In this document: positions 33,107-42,041 of the stretch, in pieces | How the letters are laid out: each line of letters starts with the position of its first letter | Numbering within the stretch: the first letter of the stretch is position 1 | NCBI RefSeq assembly: GCF_964642095.1 | Contig: NZ_OZ209244.1 | Coordinates: 2,046,001 to 2,110,000 of the forward strand | Direction: 5' to 3' | Source: Fretibacterium fastidiosum | GTDB taxonomy: Bacteria; Synergistota; Synergistia; Synergistales; Aminobacteriaceae | Length of the DNA stretch: 64,000 nucleotides | Notes under the pieces: generated by a model | Seen by the model: the letters and a program-made list of their open reading frames with translations, nothing else | What the model was told of the DNA's origin: nothing | Database searches by the model: none | Program-made: the position numbers and the translations under genes

Positions 33107-34186
33107 TTGGACAAACGTCGTATTGATGAGCTGGGCATCAGTTATGTTGAGAAGTTCTCCCTTTACGAGGAGTACGCCTCACGCATACGCAATCTGGTTC
33201 AGGACCTTATCGAGGGAGAGGGGGTGGAGTTTCAGGCGATCGAAGGATGGGCGCAGAAGCCGGACGAGCTGCTCAGAGCCCTGAACGCGCTGGACGAGGA
33301 CAGCCTCTCAGGGGTGGACCTGGTGACGGTGCGGGTGCTTTTGCGCTTCCCGGAGGACGTTCAGCAGATCGAGGAGGTCGTCCGTTCGGAGTTTGACGTC
33401 GACATGGGGCGCTCCATCCCCTCAAGCGGGTTGGAGGACCCCTTCCGCTTCGGCTATCCTGCGGTGGTCTACACGCTCTCGCTCTCGGAGACGCGCTCCA
33501 CGCTCCGCGAGTGGGCGAAGTACAGGAACCTGAGCTTCCGGCTTGAGTTGAGGACGATGCTCCAGGACGCCTGGGCCGCCATTGCGCCCAGGGTGGACCT
33601 GAACGTCAGCACGGTCTCCGAGAAGAAGCTGAAGCGCAAGCTGGTGCGCCTGGCGGCGCTCTTGGAGGAGGCCGACGAGGGGTTCCTGGCCCTTCGCGCG
33701 CAGGTCGGCGACGAGGCGCTCCTCGTGCCGTCCGCGCCGCAGGGCCGGCGGCGGCCCCAGGAGCCGCTTGTCGCCGAGCGCACCTTTACCGATGATGAGC
33801 TGTACCACTACTTCAAGGAGGATCCCAGCCTGCTGGGTACCTGGAACGCCATCGCGCTCAAGGCGGGGTTCCCGCCCTTCGTTCCGGATTCGGACTACCT
33901 GAAGGAGAGTTTCGGCTGCCTCTGTCGGATCTTCCGCGCTGCGGGGATCGACACGATCTCCGACGTTCGGGAGTTCCTGGGGGAGATGGAGGAGGACGAC
34001 CGGGGGCTGAGGCAGCTTCAGGGCGTGCGCATGGACGTCCGGCGCAGGGACGTCTCGTGGCGCATGGACCCCTTCTCCGCTCTTTTCCTGCTGGTCCTGA
34101 ACTCCAAGTGGGACGTCCTGAAGGACAAGGACCTCGTGAAGCTGGGGATCAAGCGCGGCAACGATCGCATTTTGGGCATCGACTGA
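33107..34186 (+). CDS. RelA/SpoT-fold protein with degenerate synthetase site
   Basis: A 359-residue cytoplasmic protein. Residues ~1-190 follow the layout of (p)ppGpp synthetase domains (COG2357-like): an N-terminal helix, VDLVTVRVLLRF where the family has a DIxGxRI motif, GYPAVVYTL where it has GYRSIH, and RLELRTMLQDAWAAI where it has EIQIRTxxxxxWAxIEH. The RT and WA residues remain, but the catalytic RSxH and the EH are replaced. The C-terminal ~150 residues are not recognised. I start at TTG 33107, 8 nt after GGCGG, part of a near-full GGxGGTGAT site; GTG 33098 is the upstream alternative. Likely a pseudo-synthetase or a diverged enzyme; fold assignment is by eye. Confidence 0.6.
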   Translation: MDKRRIDELGISYVEKFSLYEEYASRIRNLVQDLIEGEGVEFQAIEGWAQKPDELLRALNALDEDSLSGVDLVTVRVLLRFPEDVQQIEEVVRSEFDVDMGRSIPSSGLEDPFRFGYPAVVYTLSLSETRSTLREWAKYRNLSFRLELRTMLQDAWAAIAPRVDLNVSTVSEKKLKRKLVRLAALLEEADEGFLALRAQVGDEALLVPSAPQGRRRPQEPLVAERTFTDDELYHYFKEDPSLLGTWNAIALKAGFPPFVPDSDYLKESFGCLCRIFRAAGIDTISDVREFLGEMEEDDRGLRQLQGVRMDVRRRDVSWRMDPFSALFLLVLNSKWDVLKDKDLVKLGIKRGNDRILGID

Positions 34187-34231
34187 GCCTGCCTGCCGCG
34201 CAGGCCGCTTTTGCGGAGGGGGGAATGGGAT

Positions 34232-34828
34232 TTGCAGGTTGTGCTGCTTTGGATGCTCATCTCGTATTTGATCGGCTCTCTGCCCACGGGCTATCTCGTC
34301 GTGCGCCTCACCCGCGGAATCGACATTCGGACGGTGGGGTCGGGCTCCATCGGGGCGACGAACGTTCGCCGCGCCCTGGGGCAGGGATGGGCGGTCTTCG
34401 TCACGATCGTGGACATGTCCAAGGGGGCGCTGGCGCTCCTGCTGGCTGCGCACGCCGGAACGACCTCCCACGAGCTCGTCGCGCTCTCCGCCTTCGCGGC
34501 GGTGGTCGGACACAACTACCCGATATGGCTCAAGTTCCGCGGAGGAAAGGGCGTCGCGACCACCTACGGCACCATGTTCTTCGTCTGGCCCTACAACTCC
34601 TTCGCCATCGTCCTGATGTGCGGCGCGATATGGTACGGCGTCATGTCCTGCACCCGCTACGTCTCCCTGGCCTCCATGCTGTCCCTCCTGATGCTGCCCG
34701 TCTTCTTCTGGATGCTGGGGGCCCCGTGGCAGTTTCAGCTCCTGGCCCTGGCTCTGGCGCTCCTCTCGATCTTCCGTCACCGCTCCAACATCTCCCGCCT
34801 GCTGCAGGGGAAGGAAAACCGCGTTTGA
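34232..34828 (+). CDS. plsY: Acyl-phosphate glycerol-3-phosphate acyltransferase PlsY
   Basis: A 198-residue membrane acyltransferase that transfers acyl from acyl-phosphate to glycerol-3-phosphate, the first step of phospholipid synthesis. The three cytoplasmic motifs are visible: GSGSIGATNVRR near 32-43, VVGHNYPIWLKFRGGKGVAT and the final FRHRSNISRLLQGKE. TTG 34232 lies 8 nt after GGAGGGGGGA and gives the usual short N terminus. Confidence 0.93.
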   Translation: MQVVLLWMLISYLIGSLPTGYLVVRLTRGIDIRTVGSGSIGATNVRRALGQGWAVFVTIVDMSKGALALLLAAHAGTTSHELVALSAFAAVVGHNYPIWLKFRGGKGVATTYGTMFFVWPYNSFAIVLMCGAIWYGVMSCTRYVSLASMLSLLMLPVFFWMLGAPWQFQLLALALALLSIFRHRSNISRLLQGKENRV

Positions 34829-34911
34829 CGGGGGCGACGACCTTTGACGCAAAACGCTGTTCCGACCGACCCTGACGAGGCCGTTCTGACCGCGCCTGCC
34901 GTGCGGCAGCC

Positions 34912-35697
34912 ATGGAAACGGTGAGGTGCTTTCTCGACCCCGTGCGGGGAGATCGGGGAAGTGCCGTTCGTTTCACGGCGGACCTGAGCGGCGGGCCGGG
35001 GGGAAGCTTCTCCGGAACGCTGCACCGCGCCCCCCGCAGGAGGACGGTCCGCCTGATCGTGGACGAGCGTGGCCTCACCGTCCTCGTCCCGCGTCTCTTC
35101 CGGCCGGAGAGGGACCTGGAGGGCCTTTTGGAGCGAAACCTGGATTGGATCCTTCGAGGGTTGAGCCGGCTCCTCCCGCGCCCTCGCGACGCGGGGCGGG
35201 GCCCCGTCGCTCTGCCGGGGGTGGTGCGCCTCCCGGCCCTCTCCGAGGAGTGGCGGGTTGAGGTCGTGGAGGCCGGGTGTGCGTCGGCCTCCGAGGGGGT
35301 TATCCCCCTGGCTTCGGGCCTCGGCCGGACGGAGGCGCTACGGGCCCTGAGGGAGTGGGTGCGCCTTCGTGCAAGGCAAACGCTGCCGCCCATGCTGCTG
35401 GAGTTGGCGGCGGAGCAGGGGCTGGTCGTGGCCCGCGTCCTCGTGAAGGAGATGCGCAGCCGCTGGGGCAGCTGCTCGGTGCGCCACAACGTCAACCTGA
35501 ACTCCAGGCTCCTCTTTTTGTCGCCCGACCTCGTGAGGCACGTCATGCTGCACGAGTTGTGCCACATGGCGGAGATGAATCACAGCCCGGCCTTCTACGC
35601 CCGGCTCCGGTCCATGGACCCGGAGACGGACCGACACCGGCAGGAACTGCGCTCCGCGTGGAGCCGACTGCCCCCCTGGGCCTCCGAACCGCTGTAG
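34912..35697 (+). CDS. YgjP/DUF45-type M48 metallopeptidase-like protein
   Basis: A 261-residue protein of the YgjP (DUF45, WLM-related) group. The zinc site HELCHMAEMNHSPAFY near 220-235 has the HExxH-x5-H spacing of the family, and RSRWGSCSVRHNVNLNSRL precedes it. Family members are predicted zinc peptidases with unclear substrates; one E. coli member is often linked to nucleic-acid functions by neighbours only. The ATG at 34912 has no clear ribosome-binding site and another nearby start is possible. A strong terminator follows. Confidence 0.8.
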   Translation: METVRCFLDPVRGDRGSAVRFTADLSGGPGGSFSGTLHRAPRRRTVRLIVDERGLTVLVPRLFRPERDLEGLLERNLDWILRGLSRLLPRPRDAGRGPVALPGVVRLPALSEEWRVEVVEAGCASASEGVIPLASGLGRTEALRALREWVRLRARQTLPPMLLELAAEQGLVVARVLVKEMRSRWGSCSVRHNVNLNSRLLFLSPDLVRHVMLHELCHMAEMNHSPAFYARLRSMDPETDRHRQELRSAWSRLPPWASEPL

Positions 35698-35715
35698 TCG
35701 CTATTCCTTGAGAGA

Positions 35716-35767
35716 AGAGAAGCGCACGGACTCCCGCCTGAGCCCGTGCGCTTCTCTCTCGCATTTT
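35716..35767. terminator. Bidirectional intrinsic terminator
   Basis: Arms 35716-35729 and 35744-35757 form a perfect 14-bp stem with a 14-nt loop; a T tract follows at 35762-35767. It separates the convergent YgjP-type gene and the small minus-strand gene. Confidence 0.8.
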
Positions 35768-35796
35768 TCAGGACAGGTTTAATTCGTCACATGGGG

Positions 35797-36168
35797 TCAC
35801 GCGACGGCGTTCCTCTCCTGAGCCTTTCGCTTCATGGCGCCGGCCTCTATCATCTTCGTGCGGTTGGCGTTCTGGAGCGCCACCTGCGCCATGAGCTCCC
35901 GGCTGTTCTCCCGCTGCTCCTGATTCCTTCGCTTAATGGCCTCCTGTCGCATACGGATTCGCCTCAGCTTCTGGGATTTTTCCACCATGTCGGTGTGTCG
36001 GTCCCACGCCCGAAACGTGGCCTCCGAGGTCCTTGCCCTGGCCTCCTCAACCTGCTTCAGCGCGTCCTCGACGCTGGCGAACCCCTTGGTCTCGACGACC
36101 TCCCCCGCGCCGGACGGAGTACGCGTCGAACCCTGGAAGCCGCTCATCTCACGGTCCACCCTCAGCAT
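35797..36168 (-). CDS. Small charged helical protein, unknown function
   Basis: A 123-residue protein. After a flexible N-terminal 30 residues it is almost entirely predicted helix or coiled coil, very rich in R, K, E and Q (VEDALKQVEEARARTSEATFR, RIRMRQEAIKRRNQEQRENSR) and has no cysteine or transmembrane segment. GAGGAAACG before ATG 36168 and a good -10 (36210-36215) support a real gene. I recognise no family; a structural or nucleic-acid-associated role would be a guess. Confidence 0.6.
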   Translation of the reverse strand: MLRVDREMSGFQGSTRTPSGAGEVVETKGFASVEDALKQVEEARARTSEATFRAWDRHTDMVEKSQKLRRIRMRQEAIKRRNQEQRENSRELMAQVALQNANRTKMIEAGAMKRKAQERNAVA

Positions 36169-36209
36169 CGTTTCCTCACCTCCTCGACGGCAGATCGCCT
36201 TTTGCGCCT

Positions 36210-36215
36210 ATTATA
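36210..36215 (-). promoter_or_regulatory. -10 box for the small helical-protein gene
   Basis: A consensus TATAAT on the minus strand, about 42 nt before the ATG at 36168. The -35 is weak. Confidence 0.45.
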
Positions 36216-36302
36216 GCATCGGATGCGAATCGACGTGACGGAAGTGCGCGAGAAGAACGAGAGAACGGGGCTTGCGTCGGGTGCGATTTCCGCGATTCCC
36301 TG

Positions 36303-36308
36303 TATAAT
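36303..36308 (+). promoter_or_regulatory. -10 box for the cysteine-rich secreted-protein gene
   Basis: Consensus TATAAT preceded directly by TG, about 80 bp before the ATG at 36389. No -35 at standard spacing. Confidence 0.45.
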
Positions 36309-36388
36309 GAATAAGAGCGACATCTCTGGTGCCGTAGGCGCCCCTTTTGAACGCGAGGGCGGCGCACGATGATGGAGAGTGATCTTGT

Positions 36389-37237
36389 ATGCGACGGTCG
36401 TTTAGAAAAAGCGCTGCGCTCGTTGCGGCGTCGGTGTGCCTCGTGTTTTTCGGCGCGTCGTCCTCCGGGGCGTCCTTCGTCTACCCTGGCCCCTGTCCTG
36501 CGTCCCCCGTCGGGGTTGCGGTGTGGCCTTTTTCTCAGGGCGGAGCGGTGATCGCAGCGTATCAACAGCCCTACGCCATGAATTTCGAGGTTTGGAAGCC
36601 CATGGGGTTGCCGGCCGGGTGGTACGCTACCTTTGACGGCTTCCCCGTCGCGCAGGCGGCCCAGAACCGCTGGGTGTACGGCCAGCTTGGGCCGGACGGG
36701 GCGCTCGTCCCGACCTGTATCCTGGTGGGGTCCGTCGTCCCCGGGCAGGTCCCCGGTCTGACCCGCATCGCGGCGACGGGGCTGTGCGGCCGATACGTCA
36801 ACGATCCCGAATTTTGCAAGATCATGAACTACCGCTGTGACCGCATGGGGATCATCGGGGACCCCATGGCGCGGACCGTGGTCGCCTGGCGTTCGGGGAG
36901 CGAGGGCGCCTGGGTGTGGCTTGGGGATCGCTGGAAGAAGATCACGCCGCAGGCGGGGGAGTACACCTGGCAGGCGCTGAAGCGCCGGCGCCAGTGGATC
37001 GGCGGGGAACTCCGCAGGAACTGCATCGGTTGGCTTTGCCCGGAGACCTGTGACCTTGCGGACCTGGCGCGTCAGTGGGGGCTTTTGTGGGGCGGCGAGG
37101 TCCGGTTTGACGCTCTGGGCGGTTATCGCGGCGGCAACGGCGCGGAGAACGGCAACCGCAGGAGCCTCCCCGCAACCAGGGCCCCGGAGACGCCGGAGAA
37201 GAAGCCCGACAACGGCGGCCACTGGGATGTCGAGTAG
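36389..37237 (+). CDS. Secreted cysteine-rich protein, unknown function
   Basis: A 282-residue protein with a clear signal peptide (MRRSFRKSAALVAASVCLVFF, likely cleavage after SSGAS). The mature part has eight cysteines, an even number that suggests disulfides in the periplasm or outside, many aromatic residues (GWYATFDGFP, NRWVYGQLG, AWVWLGDRWKKI) and a polar, asparagine/glycine-rich tail. No lipobox is visible. I do not recognise the family. It has its own promoter-like -10 and precedes the TPR-like gene by 50 bp. Confidence 0.65.
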   Translation: MRRSFRKSAALVAASVCLVFFGASSSGASFVYPGPCPASPVGVAVWPFSQGGAVIAAYQQPYAMNFEVWKPMGLPAGWYATFDGFPVAQAAQNRWVYGQLGPDGALVPTCILVGSVVPGQVPGLTRIAATGLCGRYVNDPEFCKIMNYRCDRMGIIGDPMARTVVAWRSGSEGAWVWLGDRWKKITPQAGEYTWQALKRRRQWIGGELRRNCIGWLCPETCDLADLARQWGLLWGGEVRFDALGGYRGGNGAENGNRRSLPATRAPETPEKKPDNGGHWDVE

Positions 37238-37287
37238 GGCAGAGCGAGAGGGGCGGACGCCTGCCTTTCAAGGAGAGTGATTTTTGC

Positions 37288-38181
37288 ATGGGCGAAGATG
37301 AAGTGGACGTCGAGGCCCTTCTGGACAGGGCCTATGAGTCCGAGGACGCGGAGGAAGTGGAGGCGTTGGTGACGCGGGCCCTGGAGATCGAGCCCGACAA
37401 TCCGGAGGCGCTCTTGCTGCGCGCCGACCTGACGGAGGACGACGAGGAGCGCCTGTCGATCCTTCAGGGGGCGCTCGAGGCCGTGGAGACGGTGCTGAAG
37501 GAGGAGGGGGTCGGTGAGGAGGCCTACGAGGACAACCCCCTGGGGACCGTGTCCCTGGCGTTGATGCAGCGCATGGCGTTCACGCTCTATGGCGTCGGGG
37601 ACGACGAGCGGGCCATGGAGCTGATCGAACGCCTCCTGCGCCACGACCTGGACGACAACGGCGCGGTCAAGAGCCTCTACTACAGAATACTGATCGAGCA
37701 GAATGCCTGGCAGCTCATCCTCAGCAAGACGATGCAGGACGAGGAACACCAGTTGGGCTGGGCCTATTCCAGGCTCTGTGCGGCCTTCATGCTGGGGCCG
37801 AAGGGAGCGGAGCGGGGGACGGCGGCGCGCATGTTCTGGGAGGCGCTGACCATGTCCCCGAACGTCCCCTTCTACATGCTGGGGTACTTTGCGGAGCCCG
37901 TGGACGACTCCGAGGCGGAGGAGGAGGACTTCAACTTCGCCTCGCTCTACGCGGACGTGTGGTCCACGTCGCGGGACCTCCTCAACTGGTTCTCCCGCGG
38001 GGTGATCCTGTTTGGTTTGCTCTCCGGCCGTTTTGGAGAGGAGAGCGGTGATATGCTTGAGATCCTGACCTCCCTTGGCGGACGGCAGGAATACGAGGCC
38101 ATGGGCAAGCTCCCGATGGAGGGCGACGACGTGGCCGTCATCGAGGCGTTGGCGGCACACCACTGTCTGGCAGGACAGTGA
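37288..38181 (+). CDS. TPR-like helical repeat protein
   Basis: A 297-residue acidic cytoplasmic protein. The N-terminal part reads as TPR-like helix pairs (LLDRAYESEDAEEVEALVTRALEIEPDNPEALLLRADL); the rest, with QMAFTLYGVGDDERAMELIERLL and a long helical region, resembles the ST7-like TPR superfamily. CAAGGAGAG precedes the ATG with usual spacing. Function is unknown; such proteins usually mediate protein contacts. Confidence 0.6.
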   Translation: MGEDEVDVEALLDRAYESEDAEEVEALVTRALEIEPDNPEALLLRADLTEDDEERLSILQGALEAVETVLKEEGVGEEAYEDNPLGTVSLALMQRMAFTLYGVGDDERAMELIERLLRHDLDDNGAVKSLYYRILIEQNAWQLILSKTMQDEEHQLGWAYSRLCAAFMLGPKGAERGTAARMFWEALTMSPNVPFYMLGYFAEPVDDSEAEEEDFNFASLYADVWSTSRDLLNWFSRGVILFGLLSGRFGEESGDMLEILTSLGGRQEYEAMGKLPMEGDDVAVIEALAAHHCLAGQ

Positions 38182-38241
38182 GGGGCGGCGCGTGAAGCCA
38201 CGCGCCCGAAATCCTTAAGAGAAACGGAGTGACTGATTCAG

Positions 38242-39918
38242 ATGGCAAACGTACCGAGCGACATCGAAATTGCGCAGGCGGCAAGGCCCCAACCGATTGT
38301 TGAGGTCGCGAAAAAGCTGGGCATCTCAGAGGACGAACTGGAGTGCTACGGAAAGTACAAGGCCAAGGTGCTCCCTGAGGTGCTGAGGGAGCGCGAGAAG
38401 AAGCCCGACGGCAAACTCGTCCTCGTCACGGCGATCACGCCGACCCCGGCGGGCGAGGGCAAGACGACCACCAGCGTCGGGCTGGCGGATGGGTTGAACA
38501 AGATTGGCAAGAGGGCCTGCGTGGCGCTTCGCGAGCCCTCACTAGGGCCCAGCTTCGGCGTGAAGGGCGGCGCTGCGGGCGGCGGCTACGCCCAGGTGAT
38601 CCCGATGGAGGACATCAACCTGCACTTTACGGGCGACCTGCACGCCATCACCACGGCGCACAACCTCTGCGCCGCCATGCTGGACAACCACCTTCAGCAG
38701 GGTAACGAGCTGAACATCGACCCGCGCCGCGTCGTGTTCCGCCGCGTGATGGACCTGAACGAGCGCGCGCTGCGCAACATCGTCATCGGGCTTGGCGGGA
38801 AGGCGAACGGCGTGCCGCGCGAGAACGGCTTCGACATCACGGTCGCCTCGGAGGTCATGGCGATCCTGTGCCTGTCCATGGACCTGACGGACCTGAAGGA
38901 ACGCTTTAAGAAGATGGTCCTGGCCTACACCTATGACGGAAAGCCCGTTACGGCGGGCGACATCGGCGCGGCTGGCGCCATGGCCGCCCTGATGAAGGAT
39001 GCCATCAAGCCCAACCTGGTGCAGACGCTTGAGGGAACGCCCGCGTTCATCCACGGTGGCCCCTTCGCCAACATCGCCCATGGGTGCAACAGCGTGCAGG
39101 CGACGCGGCTGGGCCTGAAGTCGGCGGATTACCTGGTGACGGAGGCCGGGTTCGGCGCAGACCTCGGAGCTGAGAAGTTCCTGGACATCAAGTGCCGCGT
39201 CGCGGGGCTGAAGCCCGATGCGGTCGTCGTGGTCGCCACGGTGCGCGCGCTCAAGATGCACGGTGGCCGCAGCAAGAAGGAGCTGGGCACCGAGGACCTG
39301 AAGGCGCTGGAGGCGGGGATCCCCAACCTGCAGAAGCACATCGAGAACGTTCAGAAGTTCGGCCTGCCCGTGGTGGTGGCGATCAACCGCTTCCCGCTGG
39401 ACACCGAGGCGGAGCTTGCCCTGGTGGAGGCGAAGTGCAAGGAGCTGGGCGCCTCCTTCGCGCTGTCCGAGGTTTGGGAAAAGGGCGGCGAGGGCGGCAG
39501 GGAGCTGGCGCAGAAGGTCGTTGAAGCCTGCGAGAAGCCCTCGCACTTCAAGTTCATCTACGACGCGAAGATGAGCCCGAAGGAGAAGATGGAGGCCATC
39601 GCGCGTGAGATCTACGGGGCGGAGGGCGTGGACTTCACGCCTCAGGCCGAAAAGGACCTTCAGGTCATCCACGAGTTGGGCAAGGACGACCTTCTGGTCT
39701 GCATGGCCAAGACGCAGTACTCCTTCTCGGACGACGCGACGAAGGTGGGGCGTCCCAGCGGCTTCCGCATCACGGTGCGCGAGGTGCGCCTCTCCGCTGG
39801 AGCCGGGTTCCTGGTGGCGGTCACGGGAGAGATCATGACGATGCCCGGCCTGCCCAAGAAGCCCGCGGCGCTCTCCATCGACGTGGACGAGCACGGAAAG
39901 ATCACGGGCCTGTTCTGA
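38242..39918 (+). CDS. fhs: Formate-tetrahydrofolate ligase
   Basis: A 558-residue Fhs (formyltetrahydrofolate synthetase), which makes 10-formyl-THF from formate, THF and ATP. The P-loop-like TPAGEGKTTTSVGL near 74-87, LREPSLGPSFGVKGGAAGGGYAQVIPMEDINLHFTGD and EAGFGADLGAEKF are all conserved, and length is normal. No other folate or Wood-Ljungdahl genes adjoin it, so it probably feeds one-carbon metabolism from amino-acid or purine catabolism. Confidence 0.96.
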   Translation: MANVPSDIEIAQAARPQPIVEVAKKLGISEDELECYGKYKAKVLPEVLREREKKPDGKLVLVTAITPTPAGEGKTTTSVGLADGLNKIGKRACVALREPSLGPSFGVKGGAAGGGYAQVIPMEDINLHFTGDLHAITTAHNLCAAMLDNHLQQGNELNIDPRRVVFRRVMDLNERALRNIVIGLGGKANGVPRENGFDITVASEVMAILCLSMDLTDLKERFKKMVLAYTYDGKPVTAGDIGAAGAMAALMKDAIKPNLVQTLEGTPAFIHGGPFANIAHGCNSVQATRLGLKSADYLVTEAGFGADLGAEKFLDIKCRVAGLKPDAVVVVATVRALKMHGGRSKKELGTEDLKALEAGIPNLQKHIENVQKFGLPVVVAINRFPLDTEAELALVEAKCKELGASFALSEVWEKGGEGGRELAQKVVEACEKPSHFKFIYDAKMSPKEKMEAIAREIYGAEGVDFTPQAEKDLQVIHELGKDDLLVCMAKTQYSFSDDATKVGRPSGFRITVREVRLSAGAGFLVAVTGEIMTMPGLPKKPAALSIDVDEHGKITGLF

Positions 39919-39961
39919 TCCCGCTTTTGAAGCGGAAACGGCCCGTCGCCGGACGCGGAAA

Positions 39962-39996
39962 CGTTGTGGCCCTGAGGGAACCTCAGGGCCACAACG
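39962..39996. terminator. Bidirectional intrinsic terminator after fhs
   Basis: A perfect 16-bp stem (39962-39977 with 39981-39996) and GAA loop, followed by CTATTTT. It ends against the stop of the convergent gene at 39997. Confidence 0.8.
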
Positions 39997-40746
39997 CTAT
40001 TTTGCGTTGATAACCTCCATGTTGCGCTGTTTCAGGGCGCTCTCCGCGGCGTGGCAGGCTGCCAGCACCGCCTGCCACTTTTCGACCCGATCCGCCTCCG
40101 TGCCGTTCGTGAGGGCAGCGACGGCCCCATCCAGGGCGCTCAGGGCGCCGATCAGGACATTTTCCGTGCTCCTGGAGGCCGGGGTGGGGTCCGCGTACTG
40201 AAGGGAGTCCGCCAGGCGAAGGAGGGGGGAGAAATCCTCTCCGGGCAGGTTGAGGGAGAACTCGAGGTTCTTGACCAGGTCCTGGAGGTGGCTTGCCTTG
40301 AGCGAGAGGCTCAGGCGTCCCTCCCTCTGGTCCCTGCGGTCCGCGCCCCCGGGCTTCAGCATCGCCATGTGGATCAGGAGGAGGGGGAGGAGGAAGGCCG
40401 CTGCCCCTCCGACGTGGATCAGGAAGTACGTCGTCGTCGAGAAGTGAAGGTAGACGTTGGCGATGGAGGCCCCGACGACAAAGATGAAGTAGGCCGCCAC
40501 GACGATCAGGTGGGAGAAGTTGCCCGGCGCCTCCCGCCCGTCGGAAAGCGCGACCTTTGAGGAGAAGAGCAGGCCCAGGATCAGCGCAAAGGCGAGGGAG
40601 ACCATGGATATCCAAAACGTCGTTCCCCGCTCCTCCGGCGTCGTGAGGAAGAAGATGAAGACGCCCGCCGTGACGGCGATGAGGGAAAAGGCGAGGACGA
40701 GGTTAAAAGCCTGGTGTAGCTTGTCGATAGCGCTTTTGATGCTCAT
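39997..40746 (-). CDS. Membrane protein of the SPFH cluster, unknown function
   Basis: A 249-residue protein with four hydrophobic segments in residues ~15-130 (LVLAFSLIAVTAGVFIFFL, ISMVSLAFALILGLLF, LIVVAAYFIFVVGASIANVYL, LIHVGGAAAFLLPLLLIHMAML) and a soluble, helical C-terminal half of about 110 residues. AAGGAAGGA precedes the ATG. It is the last gene of the SPFH/zinc-ribbon cluster, 30 bp after the SPFH gene. No family is recognised. Confidence 0.7.
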   Translation of the reverse strand: MSIKSAIDKLHQAFNLVLAFSLIAVTAGVFIFFLTTPEERGTTFWISMVSLAFALILGLLFSSKVALSDGREAPGNFSHLIVVAAYFIFVVGASIANVYLHFSTTTYFLIHVGGAAAFLLPLLLIHMAMLKPGGADRRDQREGRLSLSLKASHLQDLVKNLEFSLNLPGEDFSPLLRLADSLQYADPTPASRSTENVLIGALSALDGAVAALTNGTEADRVEKWQAVLAACHAAESALKQRNMEVINAK

Positions 40747-40776
40747 GGCGATCCTTCCTTTCGTGACGAATGCCGC

Positions 40777-41991
40777 TTACGGCAGAAGTGATTTCCCGCA
40801 CTCCGGGCAGAATTTCGACGCCGCTTCGAGCCGCGTTCCGCAGTTGGGGCAGGAGAGCGGCAGTCCGCAATGTGGGCAGAACTTGCCGTCCTCCGCGCAG
40901 GGCTTGCCGCACTTCGGGCAGTTGCGCGTGGAGGCCGGGGCCTGGTTCTCCTCCTCCGCAAGCCGCGCCCCGCACGCAGGGCAGAAGGAGCTTGCGGGGG
41001 GGCAGGGCTTGCCGCACCTGGGGCAGCTTGCTTCCGAGGCCGCAGAGGCTACGGGCGGGCTGGCGGGTTGGGTGCCCTGGGTGACGTACTGCCCCATCTG
41101 GGCGGCCATCTGTCCGATGGCGCCGCCAAGCCCCATGCCTGCACCCAGGCCGACGCCCGCAGCCATCAGGGACCCCCCGCCGCCGTCTCCGGTGTTCTGC
41201 GCCGTCGCCTCCAGCACGTCGAAGGAGCGCTCCTGCTGGTAGCTGTACCCCTTCAGGTCCATGCGCGCCCGCTCGCTCATCGCCCGCTTCAGGTCCTTAA
41301 CGGCCTCGTCGTCGTCCGGGACGTTGATGGAGCCGAAGAAGAAATTTACGGACTCGATGCCGTATTCGTCGAACGCGGGGCGCAGGGCTTCCGTCGCCTC
41401 GTCCGACATGTCCTGGAGGTAGGCGTTGATGTCGAAGATGGTGATCTTCTTCTGCGATATATAAGTGGCGATCATGTCGCCGATGCGGCTCAGCAGGAGC
41501 CCCCGGAACGAGTTCACCAGGTCCTCGCGGGTGATCTGCACGCGGGTGCCCGCCAGCTTGAGCAGGAACTGCCGGCTCTCCTTGACGCGGATGCCGAACT
41601 GGCCGTAGGCCCGGACGGGCAGCGGGACCTGGTATTCGGGGTCGCGGAGCAGGATGGGGGTCTGCGTTCCCCACTTCACGTCCAGCACGTTCACCTTGTT
41701 GATGAACCACACCCACGCCTTGAAGGGGCTCTCGCCTCCCGTGGGCAGGTTGATGAGGTGCCGCAGGATGGGAACGTTCTCGGTGGAGAGCGTGTAGCGT
41801 CCGGGACCGAAGAGGTCCAGCGCCTGCCCGTCGCGAAAGAGGATCGCCTCCTGAGTCTCCTGGACGATCAGCTGAGTCCAGTTCCCCAACTCGTTGCTCC
41901 GCACCGGGTCCCTGGCGTCCGTCCAACGCCACGCGAAGACGTCGCCGCTGTCGATCTTCTCATTCCACTGTACGATCTGTAGCAAAGCCAT
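40777..41991 (-). CDS. SPFH-domain protein with three zinc ribbons (YdjI-like)
   Basis: A 404-residue protein. Residues ~1-250 form an SPFH/band-7-type domain of the virion-core/YdjI subgroup (MALLQIVQWNEKIDSGDVFAWRW, TQLIVQETQEAILFRDGQALDLFGPGRYTLST). Then come a glycine-rich hinge (GDGGGGSLMAAGVGLGAGMGLGGAIG) and three CxxC-type zinc ribbons (CPRCGKPCPPASSFCPACG, CPKCGKPCAEDGKFCPHCG, CPNCGTRLEAASKFCPECG). B. subtilis YdjI of this subgroup recruits PspA to the membrane. A distant GGAG precedes ATG 41991. The domain call is firm; the partner here is unknown. Confidence 0.85.
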   Translation of the reverse strand: MALLQIVQWNEKIDSGDVFAWRWTDARDPVRSNELGNWTQLIVQETQEAILFRDGQALDLFGPGRYTLSTENVPILRHLINLPTGGESPFKAWVWFINKVNVLDVKWGTQTPILLRDPEYQVPLPVRAYGQFGIRVKESRQFLLKLAGTRVQITREDLVNSFRGLLLSRIGDMIATYISQKKITIFDINAYLQDMSDEATEALRPAFDEYGIESVNFFFGSINVPDDDEAVKDLKRAMSERARMDLKGYSYQQERSFDVLEATAQNTGDGGGGSLMAAGVGLGAGMGLGGAIGQMAAQMGQYVTQGTQPASPPVASAASEASCPRCGKPCPPASSFCPACGARLAEEENQAPASTRNCPKCGKPCAEDGKFCPHCGLPLSCPNCGTRLEAASKFCPECGKSLLP

Positions 41992-42041
41992 GATGGGCCG
42001 TCACTCCATTCTCGATAAATTTTTAAGTTTGCCTGCCGCGC

